A DNA stretch of 64,000 bases from Ramlibacter sp. GTDB taxonomy: Bacteria > Pseudomonadota > Gammaproteobacteria > Burkholderiales > Burkholderiaceae_C. This document shows, piece by piece, positions 21,190 through 30,383 of this stretch; the stretch's first letter is position 1; every line of letters begins with the position of its first letter. The stretch is taken from the NCBI RefSeq assembly GCF_028291745.1, contig NZ_JAQGNQ010000099.1:1-64000 (forward strand), written 5' to 3'. The notes below the pieces were generated by a model that saw nothing but the letters and a program-made list of their open reading frames with translations, was not told the DNA's origin and did not search any database. The position numbers and the translations under genes were made by a program.

Positions 21190-23016
21190 ATGATTGCAAG
21201 AAGACAGTTCCTCGGCATGAGTGGCAGTGCGGCCGCCGCTCTGCTGGTTCCCATGTCCCTGCTCCCGCGCCTGGCCCGCGCGCAGAGCGTTCCGCTGCTC
21301 GATCCGCTGTCGCAGCCGCGGTTCGTGAACCCCCTGCCCAACCCGCTGGCGCCGAACTACATCTACCAGCCGACCGGGATCGACCCGGTCACGCGGCAGC
21401 CGCTGTTCGACATCGGCGTGCAGCAGATCCGGCACGACGCGGGCCTGATCGACCCGGCCACGGGCCGTCGCCTGAGCCACACCGCGTGGGCCTATGGCAC
21501 CGCCGCCCAGCCGGCGATCTATCCCGGCTACTCGTTCAACCTGTGGCAGGGCCAGGGCGTGAAGGTGCGCTACTCGAATCAGTTGAACGGGATCATGTAC
21601 CCGACCGACGTGCCGGTGGACCAGACCCTGCACTGGGCCGACCCGCAGAACAGCGGCAACCTGCCCAACGCGCCTTACACCGGCCCGGTGCCGCTGGCGG
21701 CGCACCAGCACGGCGGCGACACGGCATACCTGAGCGATGGCCTGCCCGACGCCTGGGCCACTCCGGACAACGGCATCACCGGACGCCTGTTCAATCCGCT
21801 GTACGCGTACGACAACCGGCAGGAAGCGACGCAGCTCTGGTACCACGACCACACCGTGGGCGCGACCCGCCTGAACGTGTACATGGGCCTGGCCGGCAAC
21901 TACTTCATCCGCGATGCCAACGAAATGGCGCTGCAGCTGCCCAAGTATCCGTACGAAGTGCCCCTGTTGATCCAGGACCGCACTTTCCTTTCGAATGGCG
22001 AGCTGTACTACGCCTACGTCGACCCCGATACGCCCGGCGCGCCCATTCCCACCCACCTGCCCGAGAACTTCGGCGACACCATCCTGGTCAACGGCGTGGC
22101 CTGGCCGGTGCTGGACGTGGAGCCGCGCAAGTACCGCTTCCGCGTCCTGAACGGATCCGACGCGCGCTTCTACAACATGCAGCTGTCCAACAATGCGCCC
22201 TTCGTGCAGATCGGCTCGGACCTCGGCCTGTTGAACGCACCGGTGTCGATGTCCGTCTTGAGCATGGGCCCCGGCGAGCGCTGCGACGTCGTCATCGACT
22301 TCAGCCGCATGGGCGGGCAGACCGTCATCCTCAATAACGACGCGAACGCGCCGTACCCGAGCGGCGATGCGGCGAATCCCGCGACCACCGGCCAGGTGAT
22401 GGCTTTCCGCGTCTCCAAGCCGCTGTCCGGGGTGCCGGATCGGCCGATTCCGCGCGACCTGCGGCCCTTGCTCGGCCCCGTGCCCGTGCTGTCGCAGGCG
22501 GAGCGCACGCGCAAGATCCTGCTGTTCGAAGGCACCGACTCGATCGGCCGCCTGCAGACCATGGGTGGCATCGTCGATGCCTCGCGTCCGAACCTGAACG
22601 GCACGCTGAACTTCGTCGACCCGATCACCGAGAACCCACAGGTGGGCGACACGGAGATCTGGGAGTTCTACAACACCACCGGGGATGCGCATCCGATCCA
22701 CATGCACCTGGTGGACTTCCGCGTGCTGGGTCGGCAGAAGTTCAGCGGCACGATCACGGACAAGACCAACAGCGACGGTTCGCTGGGCGGGGTGCTGGAT
22801 GAGAGCAGCGTCAAGTTGCTGGGAAAGGTCCGCAAGCCCGCCGCCGAGGAGGCCGGCAAGAAGGACACCGCCAAGATGTTCCCCGGCGAGGTGACGCGCG
22901 TCATCGCCAAGTTCAATCGCCCGGGCGAATACCTGTACCACTGCCACATCCTCTCGCACGAGGACCACGAGATGATGCGCCCCTACTACGTCGGTCGGAT
23001 TCCCCAGGGGCGCTGA
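21190..23016 (+). CDS. Tat-exported multicopper oxidase
   Basis: 608 residues with a twin-arginine signal (RRQFLGMSG at 4-12, hydrophobic stretch, cleavage near ARA-QS at 31), as expected for a periplasmic oxidase that folds with copper before export. All four copper-binding segments are present: HQHGGD, WYHDHTVG, HPIHMHLVDF and YHCHILSHEDHEMM, the last with the type 1 Cys, His and Met. The spacing is nearer to CotA/bilirubin-oxidase/phenoxazinone-synthase proteins than to CueO, because no Met-rich insert is visible. Substrate unknown. Next come a SCO chaperone and a c-type cytochrome, suggesting copper supply and electron transfer partners. Confidence 0.9.
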   Translation: MIARRQFLGMSGSAAAALLVPMSLLPRLARAQSVPLLDPLSQPRFVNPLPNPLAPNYIYQPTGIDPVTRQPLFDIGVQQIRHDAGLIDPATGRRLSHTAWAYGTAAQPAIYPGYSFNLWQGQGVKVRYSNQLNGIMYPTDVPVDQTLHWADPQNSGNLPNAPYTGPVPLAAHQHGGDTAYLSDGLPDAWATPDNGITGRLFNPLYAYDNRQEATQLWYHDHTVGATRLNVYMGLAGNYFIRDANEMALQLPKYPYEVPLLIQDRTFLSNGELYYAYVDPDTPGAPIPTHLPENFGDTILVNGVAWPVLDVEPRKYRFRVLNGSDARFYNMQLSNNAPFVQIGSDLGLLNAPVSMSVLSMGPGERCDVVIDFSRMGGQTVILNNDANAPYPSGDAANPATTGQVMAFRVSKPLSGVPDRPIPRDLRPLLGPVPVLSQAERTRKILLFEGTDSIGRLQTMGGIVDASRPNLNGTLNFVDPITENPQVGDTEIWEFYNTTGDAHPIHMHLVDFRVLGRQKFSGTITDKTNSDGSLGGVLDESSVKLLGKVRKPAAEEAGKKDTAKMFPGEVTRVIAKFNRPGEYLYHCHILSHEDHEMMRPYYVGRIPQGR

Positions 23017-23043
23017 AGCGCACGGTTCGGTTTCATGAATTCA

Positions 23044-23073
23044 GGAAGGGCGCCCCGGGGCCCTTCCCTTTTT
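23044..23073 (+). terminator. Rho-independent terminator between oxidase and SCO genes
   Basis: GGAAGGGC (23044-23051), an 8-base loop and GCCCTTCC (23060-23067) are followed by CTTTTT. It sits 27 bp after the oxidase stop and just before the SCO start, so it may attenuate rather than fully stop transcription into the downstream genes. Confidence 0.75.
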
Positions 23074-23089
23074 CGCCCAGGAGACGACC

Positions 23090-23710
23090 TTGTCCAGCCT
23101 TCGCATGCTTTCCTCGCTTGCGGCCGCCCTGGCCGCACTTGCCATGATCGCGACGCCCGGCGTCGCCCACGAACAGCACGAGCCGCGGCACCCCGCCGAG
23201 GCCGCACCCGGTTACGCGCGGCAGGTGGCCAACTACCGCCTGCCCCAGCTCGCGCTGCAGCGCACCGACGGCACCGCCGTCAAGTTTCCGCAGGAGCTCG
23301 ATGACGGCCGCCCGGTCATGTTGAACTTCATCTACACCACCTGCACCGCGATCTGCCCCATCCTCAGCCAGACCTTTGCCGAAGTGCAGCGCCGCCTGGG
23401 CCCGGAGCGCGCACAGGTGCACATGGTGTCGATCACGATCGACCCCGAGGAGGACACCGCCCAGGAGATGGCCGCTTACGCGAAGCGGCTCGACGCCGGC
23501 AAGCAATGGGGCTTCTACACCGGAACGCTGGACGCCAGCGTGAGCCTGCAGAAAGCCTTTCAGGCGTACTTCGGCGACAAGATGCACCACCGCCCGGTCA
23601 CCTTCCTGCGCGCCGCCCCGGGCCAGCCATGGGTGCGGCTCGAGGGCTTCGCGTCCCCCGACGAAGTGCTCGCGGAATACCACCAGCTGCTCGCACGCCA
23701 GCAGCACTGA
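23090..23710 (+). CDS. SCO1/SenC family copper chaperone
   Basis: A 206-residue thioredoxin-fold periplasmic protein that delivers copper and reduces Cys pairs in copper proteins such as cytochrome oxidase CuA. The signal peptide ends near PGVAHEQ. The copper site is CTAIC (Cys85, Cys89 in IYTTCTAICPILS), with the conserved His probably in KMHHRPVTFL. The TTG at 23090 has AGGAG six bases upstream; an ATG five codons later lacks that spacing, so TTG is preferred. It lies between the multicopper oxidase and the cytochrome gene. Confidence 0.88.
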   Translation: MSSLRMLSSLAAALAALAMIATPGVAHEQHEPRHPAEAAPGYARQVANYRLPQLALQRTDGTAVKFPQELDDGRPVMLNFIYTTCTAICPILSQTFAEVQRRLGPERAQVHMVSITIDPEEDTAQEMAAYAKRLDAGKQWGFYTGTLDASVSLQKAFQAYFGDKMHHRPVTFLRAAPGQPWVRLEGFASPDEVLAEYHQLLARQQH

Positions 23711-23721
23711 GGCAGCGCGTC

Positions 23722-25320
23722 ATGGCCACCCCACTGCTTGCCGCATTCCTGTTCCTGTTTGCCTGTTGCGGTCTGGCCCGGGCGGCCGCTGACGCTGGCA
23801 CCGACCTGCTGGCTGAAGGCCGTGCCCTGTACCTCGAAGGCCGCCGCACCGACGGCCAGCCGCTGGCCGCCGGCCGGGCCGGCGGCCTGGCGATGGCGGG
23901 CGCGCAGTCAGCCTGCGTGAACTGCCACCGCCGCAGCGGCATCGGCGGCTCCGAGGGCCGCAACTACATTCCGCCGATCACCGCGGCCTCGCTGTTCCAG
24001 GTGATGCCCACCGGCAAGGGCGCATCGCCCGAAGGCGACGGCCGGCCGGCTTATACGCAAGCGTCCCTCGCGCACGCGCTGCGCGATGGCGTCGACCCCT
24101 CCGGTCGCGCGCTCGATTACCTGATGCCGCGCTATCGCCTCACGGACCACGAGGTGCAGGCGCTCGCCGCCTACCTGCGGCAGTTGCCCGCCGGCGCCGC
24201 GCCGCCTGCCGATGCGAGCCCGCTGGACTTCGCGACGGTGATTGCGCCGGGCGTCGCCCCCGAGCGCGGCCGCGCGATGGTCGACGTGCTGCAGGCCTGC
24301 TTCGCCGAGCACAACGCAGGTCCGCAGCCCGAGCGCGGCCGCAAGAAGCTGGCGCCCGGAATGAGCCAGCACGAGGAACGTCCCTGGCGCCTGCACGTGT
24401 GGACGCTCGAAGGACCGCAGGGCACCTGGTCGGCGCAGCTCGCGCAGCATGCGCAGTCGCAACCGGTGTTTGCCGTGGTGGGCGGTGTGGGCAAGGGCGA
24501 GTGGCAGCCGGTGCATCGCTTCTGCGAGCGCGAGTCGCTGCCCTGCCTGTTCCCGCACGTCGACGTGCCCGTCGCCGATGCGCAGGCTTTCTATCCGCTC
24601 TACCTCGGCAAGGGCGTGCTGCTGGAAGCAGGCTTGATCGCGCGGCAGGTCCACGAGCAAAGTCCGGGCCGGCGCGTGGTGCAAGTGCTGCGCGAGGAGG
24701 ACGAGGCAGCGCGCGCAGGTGCCGATGCCCTGCAAGCCGCACTGGCTGCGCACGGCGGCGCCACCCAGCGCATCGCGTTGCACGGGACGCTCGCTGCCGG
24801 CGCCTTCGCGGGCGTTGCCGCGAACGACCTGCTCGTGCTCTGGCTGCGTCCCGCCGACCTGCAGCGGCTCGAAGGCATCGCGCCTGCGGCTGGCCAGGCT
24901 TATGTCTCCGCGACGCTGGCCGAAAGCGACGCGGTGCCGCTCCCCACGAGCTGGAAGGCGCACGCCCTGATGGCCTATCCTTTCGAGCTGCCGCAGCAGC
25001 GCGCCCTGCGCACGTTGCCGGTTCGCCATTGGCTGCAGGCGCACGCGGTGCCCGCGGGCGACGAACGTATCCAGGCCGATGCCTATGTGGCCTGCAGCGC
25101 GTTGCGCAAGGCGATGCACGATGCGCAGGACCACCTGGGCCGCGACTACCTCGTGGAGCGGCTGGAAATGGACATGGAGCGCACCACCGTCACCGGACTC
25201 TATCCGCGGCTTGCGCTGGGCATCGGCCAGCGCTTCGCCTCGAAGGCGGGCTACCTGGTGCGCTTCGATGCTGCGGCGCCGGGCGGGCTGGTGCCGCTCG
25301 GGGAGCGAGTGGCGCCTTAG
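23722..25320 (+). CDS. c-type cytochrome fused to a periplasmic-binding-like domain
   Basis: 532 residues with a signal peptide (FLFLFACCGLARAAA). A monohaem cytochrome c domain follows (CVNCH at 65-69, probable distal Met135 in DYLMPRYRLT). The remaining 350 residues look like a type 1 periplasmic-binding fold: QPVFAVVGGVGKGEWQPVHR, RRVVQVLREEDEAARAGADA, LLVLWLRPADLQRLEG and a C-terminal ALRKAMHDAQDHLGRDYL segment. It lies 11 bp after the SCO gene. The frame is open upstream inside the SCO gene, but the ATG at 23722 starts the signal peptide. The fusion suggests electron transfer coupled to ligand sensing or to the copper oxidase. Function inferred only. Confidence 0.7.
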   Translation: MATPLLAAFLFLFACCGLARAAADAGTDLLAEGRALYLEGRRTDGQPLAAGRAGGLAMAGAQSACVNCHRRSGIGGSEGRNYIPPITAASLFQVMPTGKGASPEGDGRPAYTQASLAHALRDGVDPSGRALDYLMPRYRLTDHEVQALAAYLRQLPAGAAPPADASPLDFATVIAPGVAPERGRAMVDVLQACFAEHNAGPQPERGRKKLAPGMSQHEERPWRLHVWTLEGPQGTWSAQLAQHAQSQPVFAVVGGVGKGEWQPVHRFCERESLPCLFPHVDVPVADAQAFYPLYLGKGVLLEAGLIARQVHEQSPGRRVVQVLREEDEAARAGADALQAALAAHGGATQRIALHGTLAAGAFAGVAANDLLVLWLRPADLQRLEGIAPAAGQAYVSATLAESDAVPLPTSWKAHALMAYPFELPQQRALRTLPVRHWLQAHAVPAGDERIQADAYVACSALRKAMHDAQDHLGRDYLVERLEMDMERTTVTGLYPRLALGIGQRFASKAGYLVRFDAAAPGGLVPLGERVAP

Positions 25321-26067
25321 CTAGGCTTCGGGGCCGTACCGGAGCTGGCAGTTCTCGCAGAAGAAGCTGCGCCTGTGCGTCCTGCCCAGGTGCGCCTTCA
25401 CGAAGGGGATGTGGCAGCGCGGGCAGGTGCGCTTCGTGTGCGCCAGCCAGTGCTTCTTCAGCACGAACTGCTTCTTCCACTCCAGGAAGTCGAAGCTGTA
25501 GTTGCGCGCCTCGGCGACCAGCTCGCGCAATTTGCTCGCGGGCAGGGCGCCCACGGTGGAGAGCGGATGCACGCGGATGCGGAACAGCACCTCGTTCTTG
25601 ATGATGTTGCCCACCCCCGCGAACAGGTCCTGGTCCAGGAGCGCATCGCACACCAGCGTGTCCGGTTGCGCGCGCAACCGTTTCAGCGCCAGCTGCGGAT
25701 CCCAGTGCTCCGACATCACGTCGGCCCACCAGTCGTACACCAGGTCGATGGGCTCCTCGATGAAGCGCACCGAGCAGGCGTAGAAATTGATGACCTGCTC
25801 GTCGTCGAAGCCCAGCGACAGGCGCGGCACCGCCCAGCTCTTGTCCTCGTTGATGCGGTAGCTGCCGAACAGCATGAAGTGCACCTTCAGGCTGAAGTCC
25901 GGCAGTTCGATGAGGAAGTGCTTGCCCCAGCTGCGGAAGGACTCGATGCGCTGGTCCGCCAGCCGCTCCTTCTCGATGGTGGTGTTGCCGCTCACGCGCC
26001 GGATGGTCTTGCCGAGAAAAGGGGTGACCTGATCCCTGAGGATGACGATGGAAGGGCCTTCGGGCAT
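25321..26067 (-). CDS. nei: Endonuclease VIII-like DNA glycosylase (Fpg/Nei family)
   Basis: Excises oxidised bases and cleaves the abasic strand. The 248-residue protein starts MPEGPS, so the catalytic Pro2 (Schiff base) and Glu3 are present once the initiator Met is removed; this fixes the start at 26067 rather than 26145. The H2TH region contains DQDLFAGVGNIIKNEVLF, and the C-terminal zinc finger has CPRC and CENC. Nei rather than Fpg is suggested by PEGPS and overall divergence, but this is not certain. The stop abuts that of the cytochrome gene (convergent). The start is 49 bp from the divergent tas gene. Confidence 0.85.
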   Translation of the reverse strand: MPEGPSIVILRDQVTPFLGKTIRRVSGNTTIEKERLADQRIESFRSWGKHFLIELPDFSLKVHFMLFGSYRINEDKSWAVPRLSLGFDDEQVINFYACSVRFIEEPIDLVYDWWADVMSEHWDPQLALKRLRAQPDTLVCDALLDQDLFAGVGNIIKNEVLFRIRVHPLSTVGALPASKLRELVAEARNYSFDFLEWKKQFVLKKHWLAHTKRTCPRCHIPFVKAHLGRTHRRSFFCENCQLRYGPEA

Positions 26068-26116
26068 TTGGGTACTATGCTCGACCGCTTTTCTCCATAG
26101 CCAACGCTGTAACGCC

Positions 26117-27178
26117 ATGCAAACCATCCAGCTCGGCCAGAGCAACCTTCAAGTCACCCCCATCTGCCTGGGCACCATGACCTTCGGCGAGCAGGTGAAC
26201 GAGCGCGACGCCCACGCGATCATGGACCGCGCGCTCGAACGCGGCATCAACTTCCTCGACACCGCGGAGATGTACTCGGTACCCGCCCGCAAGGAGACCT
26301 TCGGCGCCACCGAAACCATCATCGGCCGCTGGCTCGCCGCGCGGCCCGGCGTGCGCCAGAAGATCGTGCTGGCCTCGAAGGTCGCCGGCCCGTCCCGCGG
26401 CATGCCGTGGGTGCGCGCGGGCGGCGGCATGACGCCGGCAGACATCGTCGCCTCGTGCGAGGGCTCGCTGCGGCGCCTGCAGACCGAGGCGATCGACCTG
26501 TATCAGATCCACTGGCCCGAACGCAATGTGCCGGCCTTCGGCCAGATCTACTACGACCCGGCCAAGGAGCGCACCCAGACCTCGATCCACGAGCAGTTGC
26601 AGGCACTCGACCAGCTCGTGCGGCAAGGAAAGGTGCGCGCGATCGGCCTCTCGAACGAAAGCCCGTACGGCGTCCACGAGTTCGTGCGGCTCGCCGAGCA
26701 GCATGGCCTGGCGCGCGTCGCCACCGTGCAGAACCCGTATTGCCTGGTGAGCCGCGGCGTCGACAACGGCCTGGATGAAACCATGCACCGGCTGGGCGTG
26801 TCGCTGCTTGCTTATTCGCCGCTGGCCTTCGGCCTCCTGACCGGCAAGTACGACGAGAGCGGCACCACGGGCGCCGGCGCGCCGAGCGACGGACGCATCG
26901 CCAGGTTCGAGAGCGTGCGCGCGCAGCGCTGGGGGCGGGCGGAAGCGCTGGCCGCCGCGCGCCGCTACAACGCACTGGCGCGTGAGCACGGCCTGAGCCC
27001 CACGCGCATGGCGCTGGCCTGGTGCTATCGCAACTGGCGGGTGGCCAGCACGATCATCGGCGTGACTTCGGTGGCGCAACTCGAGGAGGACCTGGACGCC
27101 TGGAACACGGAGCTGTCGCCGCAGCTGCTGTCCGCCATCGACCAGATCCGCTGGGAGCTGCGCGACCCCGCCGCCTGA
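26117..27178 (+). CDS. tas: NADP(H)-dependent aldo-keto reductase (Tas-like)
   Basis: 353 residues, (beta/alpha)8 barrel. It starts MQTIQLGQSNLQVTPICLGT and keeps the catalytic tetrad: Asp and Tyr in FLDTAEMYSVP, Lys in VLASKVAGPS, His in YQIHWPERN. The NADP-binding end is IIGVTSVAQLEEDL. Length and motifs match E. coli Tas (346). The physiological substrate is unknown. The ATG at 26117 follows a short intergenic region shared with the divergent nei gene; the frame opens earlier, inside nei. Confidence 0.88.
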   Translation: MQTIQLGQSNLQVTPICLGTMTFGEQVNERDAHAIMDRALERGINFLDTAEMYSVPARKETFGATETIIGRWLAARPGVRQKIVLASKVAGPSRGMPWVRAGGGMTPADIVASCEGSLRRLQTEAIDLYQIHWPERNVPAFGQIYYDPAKERTQTSIHEQLQALDQLVRQGKVRAIGLSNESPYGVHEFVRLAEQHGLARVATVQNPYCLVSRGVDNGLDETMHRLGVSLLAYSPLAFGLLTGKYDESGTTGAGAPSDGRIARFESVRAQRWGRAEALAAARRYNALAREHGLSPTRMALAWCYRNWRVASTIIGVTSVAQLEEDLDAWNTELSPQLLSAIDQIRWELRDPAA

Positions 27179-27188
27179 GAGCGCTCGC

Positions 27189-27683
27189 ATGGCCCGGAAG
27201 GTCCACGTCAGCGAGACTCCGGCGACCGCCTTTCTCAAGGCGAACGGGGTCGCCTTCACCGAGCACCCCTACGAGTACCTGGAACACGGGGGCGCGCAGC
27301 ACAGCGCGCAGGTGCTCGGTCTCGATCCCTTCACCGTGGTCAAAACCTTGATCATGGAGGACGAGAAGGCACGGCCGCTGGTGGTGCTGATGCACGGCAA
27401 CCGCAAGGTATCGACCAGGAACCTGGCGCGCCAGATCGGCGCCAGGTCCGTGGAGCCGTGCAAGCCCGAAGTGGCCAACCGGCACAGCGGCTATCTCGTG
27501 GGCGGCACGTCGCCTTTCGCAACGCGCAAGCAGATGCCCGTGTATGTGGAAGAGAGCATCCTGGCCTTGCCCCGCATCGTGCTCAATGGCGGCCGCCGCG
27601 GCTACCTGGTGGGAATCGAGCCGATGGAATGCGTCCGGCTGCTGGCAGCGAAGCCGGTGAATTGCGCATTGGCGGACGAATGA
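27189..27683 (+). CDS. ybaK: Cys-tRNA(Pro)/Cys-tRNA(Cys) deacylase YbaK
   Basis: A 164-residue YbaK/EbsC protein that hydrolyses mischarged Cys-tRNA(Pro). Seen: the N-terminal ATAFLKANGVAFTEHPYEY, the conserved Lys in FTVVKTLIM, SGYLVGGTSPFATRKQMPVY, and the C-terminal RIVLNGGRRGYLVGIEP. Length is typical. It follows tas by 10 bp and is probably co-transcribed. Confidence 0.92.
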   Translation: MARKVHVSETPATAFLKANGVAFTEHPYEYLEHGGAQHSAQVLGLDPFTVVKTLIMEDEKARPLVVLMHGNRKVSTRNLARQIGARSVEPCKPEVANRHSGYLVGGTSPFATRKQMPVYVEESILALPRIVLNGGRRGYLVGIEPMECVRLLAAKPVNCALADE

Positions 27684-27764
27684 AAACCCACTGACAGTTT
27701 TCCGTCAGTATTGCTATAAATGGCGGCTTCCCCGCAAGAAGAGCGATACGGAAGGAGACAAGCG

Positions 27765-29423
27765 ATGTGGCAACAGGTCTACGACCCCATGGGCAGCATG
27801 GTGCTTTCGACCGCGCTGGCTGCGATTCCCGTGGTGGTGATGCTGGTCGGACTTGGCTTCCTGCACATGAAGGCGCACTTCGCGGCGCTGGCAGGCCTGG
27901 TGGCGGCAATCGCCATCGCGATCGTCGCGTTCGGCATGCCGGCGGGCATGGCGGGCCGTGCGGCCTGGCTGGGCGCCCTCACCGGTCTGCTGCCGATCGG
28001 CTGGATCGTGTTGAACATCATCTTCCTGCACCAGCTGACCGAGCGTAACGGCTCCTTCAAGGTCCTGCAGGATTCCATCGCGGGCGTCACCGCGGACCGA
28101 CGGCTGCAACTGCTGCTGATCGCCTTCTCGTTCGGTGCCTTCTTCGAGGGCGCGGCGGGCTTCGGCACCCCGGTGGCGGTGACCGCGGCCATGCTGATCG
28201 GACTGGGCTTCTCGCCGCTGGCAGCCTCGGGCCTGTCGCTGATCGCGAACACGGCGCCGGTGGCCTTCGGCGCGCTCGGCACGCCGATCATCACGCTGGC
28301 CAAGGTGCACAACTACGACGTGACCGCGATCTCCGCGATGGTCGGGCGGCAACTGCCGTTCTTCTCGCTGCTGGTGCCCTTCTGGTTGATCTGGGCGTTC
28401 GCGGGCTTTCGCGGAATGCTGCAGATCTGGCCGGCGATCCTGGTCACCGGCGTGTTCTTCGCCGTGCCGCAGTACCTGGTCTCCAACCACTTCGGGCCGG
28501 AGCTGGTCGACGTGATCTCCGCCGCCGTCTCGATGTTCGCCCTCGCGATGTTCCTGCGTATGTGGAAGCCCGCCGAGATCTGGACCTCGGTCGTGCCGCG
28601 CGGCCACGAGGCGGACGCGGGAAGCGCCGTCGCGGCCCAGCCGCGCACCGTGCATCCGTCGGGCGCCGTGATGCGGGCGTGGATGCCCTGGGTGCTGCTG
28701 GCGGTGTTCGTCTTCATCTGGGGGCTGCCACCGGTGAAGAGCTGGCTCAATGGCCTGTTCGCGCCCAACTACCCGATCGGCGGCCTGCACAACCTGATCG
28801 AGCGCGTGCCGCCCGTGGTGCCCACGAACACCAAGGAAGGCGCCGTCTACGCGTTCACGCTGCTGTCCGCGACCGGCACGGCCATCCTGCTGGCGGCGAT
28901 CGTCGGCGGAGTGCTTGCGAAATACAACCCGGTGGAGATCGCGCGCATCTACGGCGCCACCTTCTGGAAGGTGCGCTTCTCGCTGATGACGATCGCGCTG
29001 ATGCTGGCGCTGGGCACGGTCACGCGCTACTCCGGCCTGGACACGACCCTGGGCCTGGCCTTCGCGGCCACCGGCCCGCTGTATCCCTTCTTCGGCACGC
29101 TCATGGGTTGGCTGGGCGTGGCGCTCACCGGCTCGGACACCGCGTCCAACGTGTTGTTCGGCGGCATGCAGAAGGTGGCCGCGGGCCAGCTCGGGCTGCC
29201 GATCAACCTGATGGGGGCGGCCAACAGCTCCGGCGGCGTCATGGGCAAGATGATCGATGCGCAATCGATCGTCGTGGCCTCCACCGCCACCGGCTGGTTG
29301 AACAAGGAGGGCGAGATCCTGCGCTACGTGTTCTTCCACTCGATCGCCCTGGCGGCCCTGGTGGGTATCCTGGTCACGCTGCAGGCTTACGTGCCGCCGT
29401 TCACCAGCATGGTGGTGCCTTAG
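27765..29423 (+). CDS. lctP: L-lactate permease
   Basis: A 552-residue LctP-family proton/lactate symporter of the inner membrane with about 12-14 hydrophobic segments. The family signatures GAFFEGAAGFGTPVAVTAAM and TGSDTASNVLFGGMQ are present, with the C-terminal SSGGVMGKMIDAQSIVVA. AAGGAGA at proper spacing sets the ATG at 27765 (MWQQVYDPMG); the frame opens 15 codons earlier without a ribosome-binding site. No lactate dehydrogenase gene is adjacent. Confidence 0.93.
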   Translation: MWQQVYDPMGSMVLSTALAAIPVVVMLVGLGFLHMKAHFAALAGLVAAIAIAIVAFGMPAGMAGRAAWLGALTGLLPIGWIVLNIIFLHQLTERNGSFKVLQDSIAGVTADRRLQLLLIAFSFGAFFEGAAGFGTPVAVTAAMLIGLGFSPLAASGLSLIANTAPVAFGALGTPIITLAKVHNYDVTAISAMVGRQLPFFSLLVPFWLIWAFAGFRGMLQIWPAILVTGVFFAVPQYLVSNHFGPELVDVISAAVSMFALAMFLRMWKPAEIWTSVVPRGHEADAGSAVAAQPRTVHPSGAVMRAWMPWVLLAVFVFIWGLPPVKSWLNGLFAPNYPIGGLHNLIERVPPVVPTNTKEGAVYAFTLLSATGTAILLAAIVGGVLAKYNPVEIARIYGATFWKVRFSLMTIALMLALGTVTRYSGLDTTLGLAFAATGPLYPFFGTLMGWLGVALTGSDTASNVLFGGMQKVAAGQLGLPINLMGAANSSGGVMGKMIDAQSIVVASTATGWLNKEGEILRYVFFHSIALAALVGILVTLQAYVPPFTSMVVP

Positions 29424-29495
29424 CAGGCTGCTGGGAACCCGGGCTCTGGCGGCTGGCAGAATACGAGTCCTCTCGCAGAACAAGAGGAGCCGGAA

Positions 29496-30149
29496 GTGCA
29501 AGCGCTGTATTCCCTGGCCGCCGTCGTCGCGGCCTACCTGCTTGGCTCGCTGGCATTCGCGGTGATCGTGAGCCGCGTCATGGGACTGTCCGATCCGCGC
29601 ACGTTCGGCAGCAAGAATCCCGGCGCCACCAACGTGCTGCGCTCCGGCAGCAAGGCCGCCGCCGTCGTCACGCTGCTGTTCGATGCGCTGAAGGGTTTCC
29701 TTCCCGTGCTGCTGGTGAGGCTCCTTGGACCGCGCTACGGCTTGCAGGACGGCACGCTGGCGATGGTGGGGCTCGCCGCTTTCCTCGGCCACCTGTACCC
29801 CGTGTTCTTCCGCTTCCAGGGCGGCAAGGGCGTGGCCACCTTCATCGGCGTGGTGTTCGGCGTGCACTGGATCCTCGGCCTGGCCACCGGGGCGACGTGG
29901 CTGATCATCGCCTTCTTCTTTCGCTACTCCTCGCTGGCCTCGCTGCTCTCCGCGGTATTCGCGCCCGTGTATTACCTGCTGGGGGACCACGTGACCTGGT
30001 ATGCGGAAGCCCCGGTGACGATGGCACTGTTCGCGATGGCGTTGCTGCTTGCGTGGCGGCACCGCGCCAACATCCAGCGCCTGCTGCAAGGCAAGGAGTC
30101 GCGGCTGGGGGGCGGCAAGAAGGCCGCGGCGGCGGCGCGTCACGGCTGA
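29496..30149 (+). CDS. plsY: Glycerol-3-phosphate acyltransferase PlsY
   Basis: A 217-residue inner-membrane enzyme that transfers an acyl group from acyl-phosphate to glycerol-3-phosphate, the first step of phospholipid synthesis. Motif 1 (GSLAFAVIVSR), motif 2 (GSKNPGATNVLR) and motif 3 (FQGGKGVATFIGV) are intact; about five transmembrane helices. GTG start at 29496 with GAGGAG upstream. The Lys/Ala-rich tail is ordinary. Confidence 0.93.
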   Translation: MQALYSLAAVVAAYLLGSLAFAVIVSRVMGLSDPRTFGSKNPGATNVLRSGSKAAAVVTLLFDALKGFLPVLLVRLLGPRYGLQDGTLAMVGLAAFLGHLYPVFFRFQGGKGVATFIGVVFGVHWILGLATGATWLIIAFFFRYSSLASLLSAVFAPVYYLLGDHVTWYAEAPVTMALFAMALLLAWRHRANIQRLLQGKESRLGGGKKAAAAARHG

Positions 30150-30158
30150 CGCCACAAG

Positions 30159-30187
30159 AAAAAGAGGCGGCCTTTCAGGGCCGCCTC
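30159..30187 (-). terminator. Intrinsic terminator for the minus-strand protease gene
   Basis: GAGGCGGCC (30164-30172), loop TTTCAG, GGCCGCCTC (30179-30187). Read on the minus strand the stem is followed by TCTTTTTCTTG. It lies between the convergent plsY and protease genes and may act weakly in both directions. Confidence 0.7.
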
Positions 30188-30383
30188 AACCACACTAGAG
30201 GGTCCCTGCCCCAACCCCCGAAGTGCCGGATCCACTGGATCTTGGTAGCAACGAGAGTTACGAACTGAAACCTCTAGCGCCCATTATTAACAGTTTTTCT
30301 GGCAATTGCAAACATATTCGTGTGAGCAAGTACACCGGATATGGTACCGGCGGGGAGCCGATGCTCCTGCTTGCGTCGCATTC

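Noticed and set aside
27714-30155. 813-residue minus-strand frame
   Set aside because: Antisense to lactate permease and plsY; His/Gln/Arg-rich shadow.
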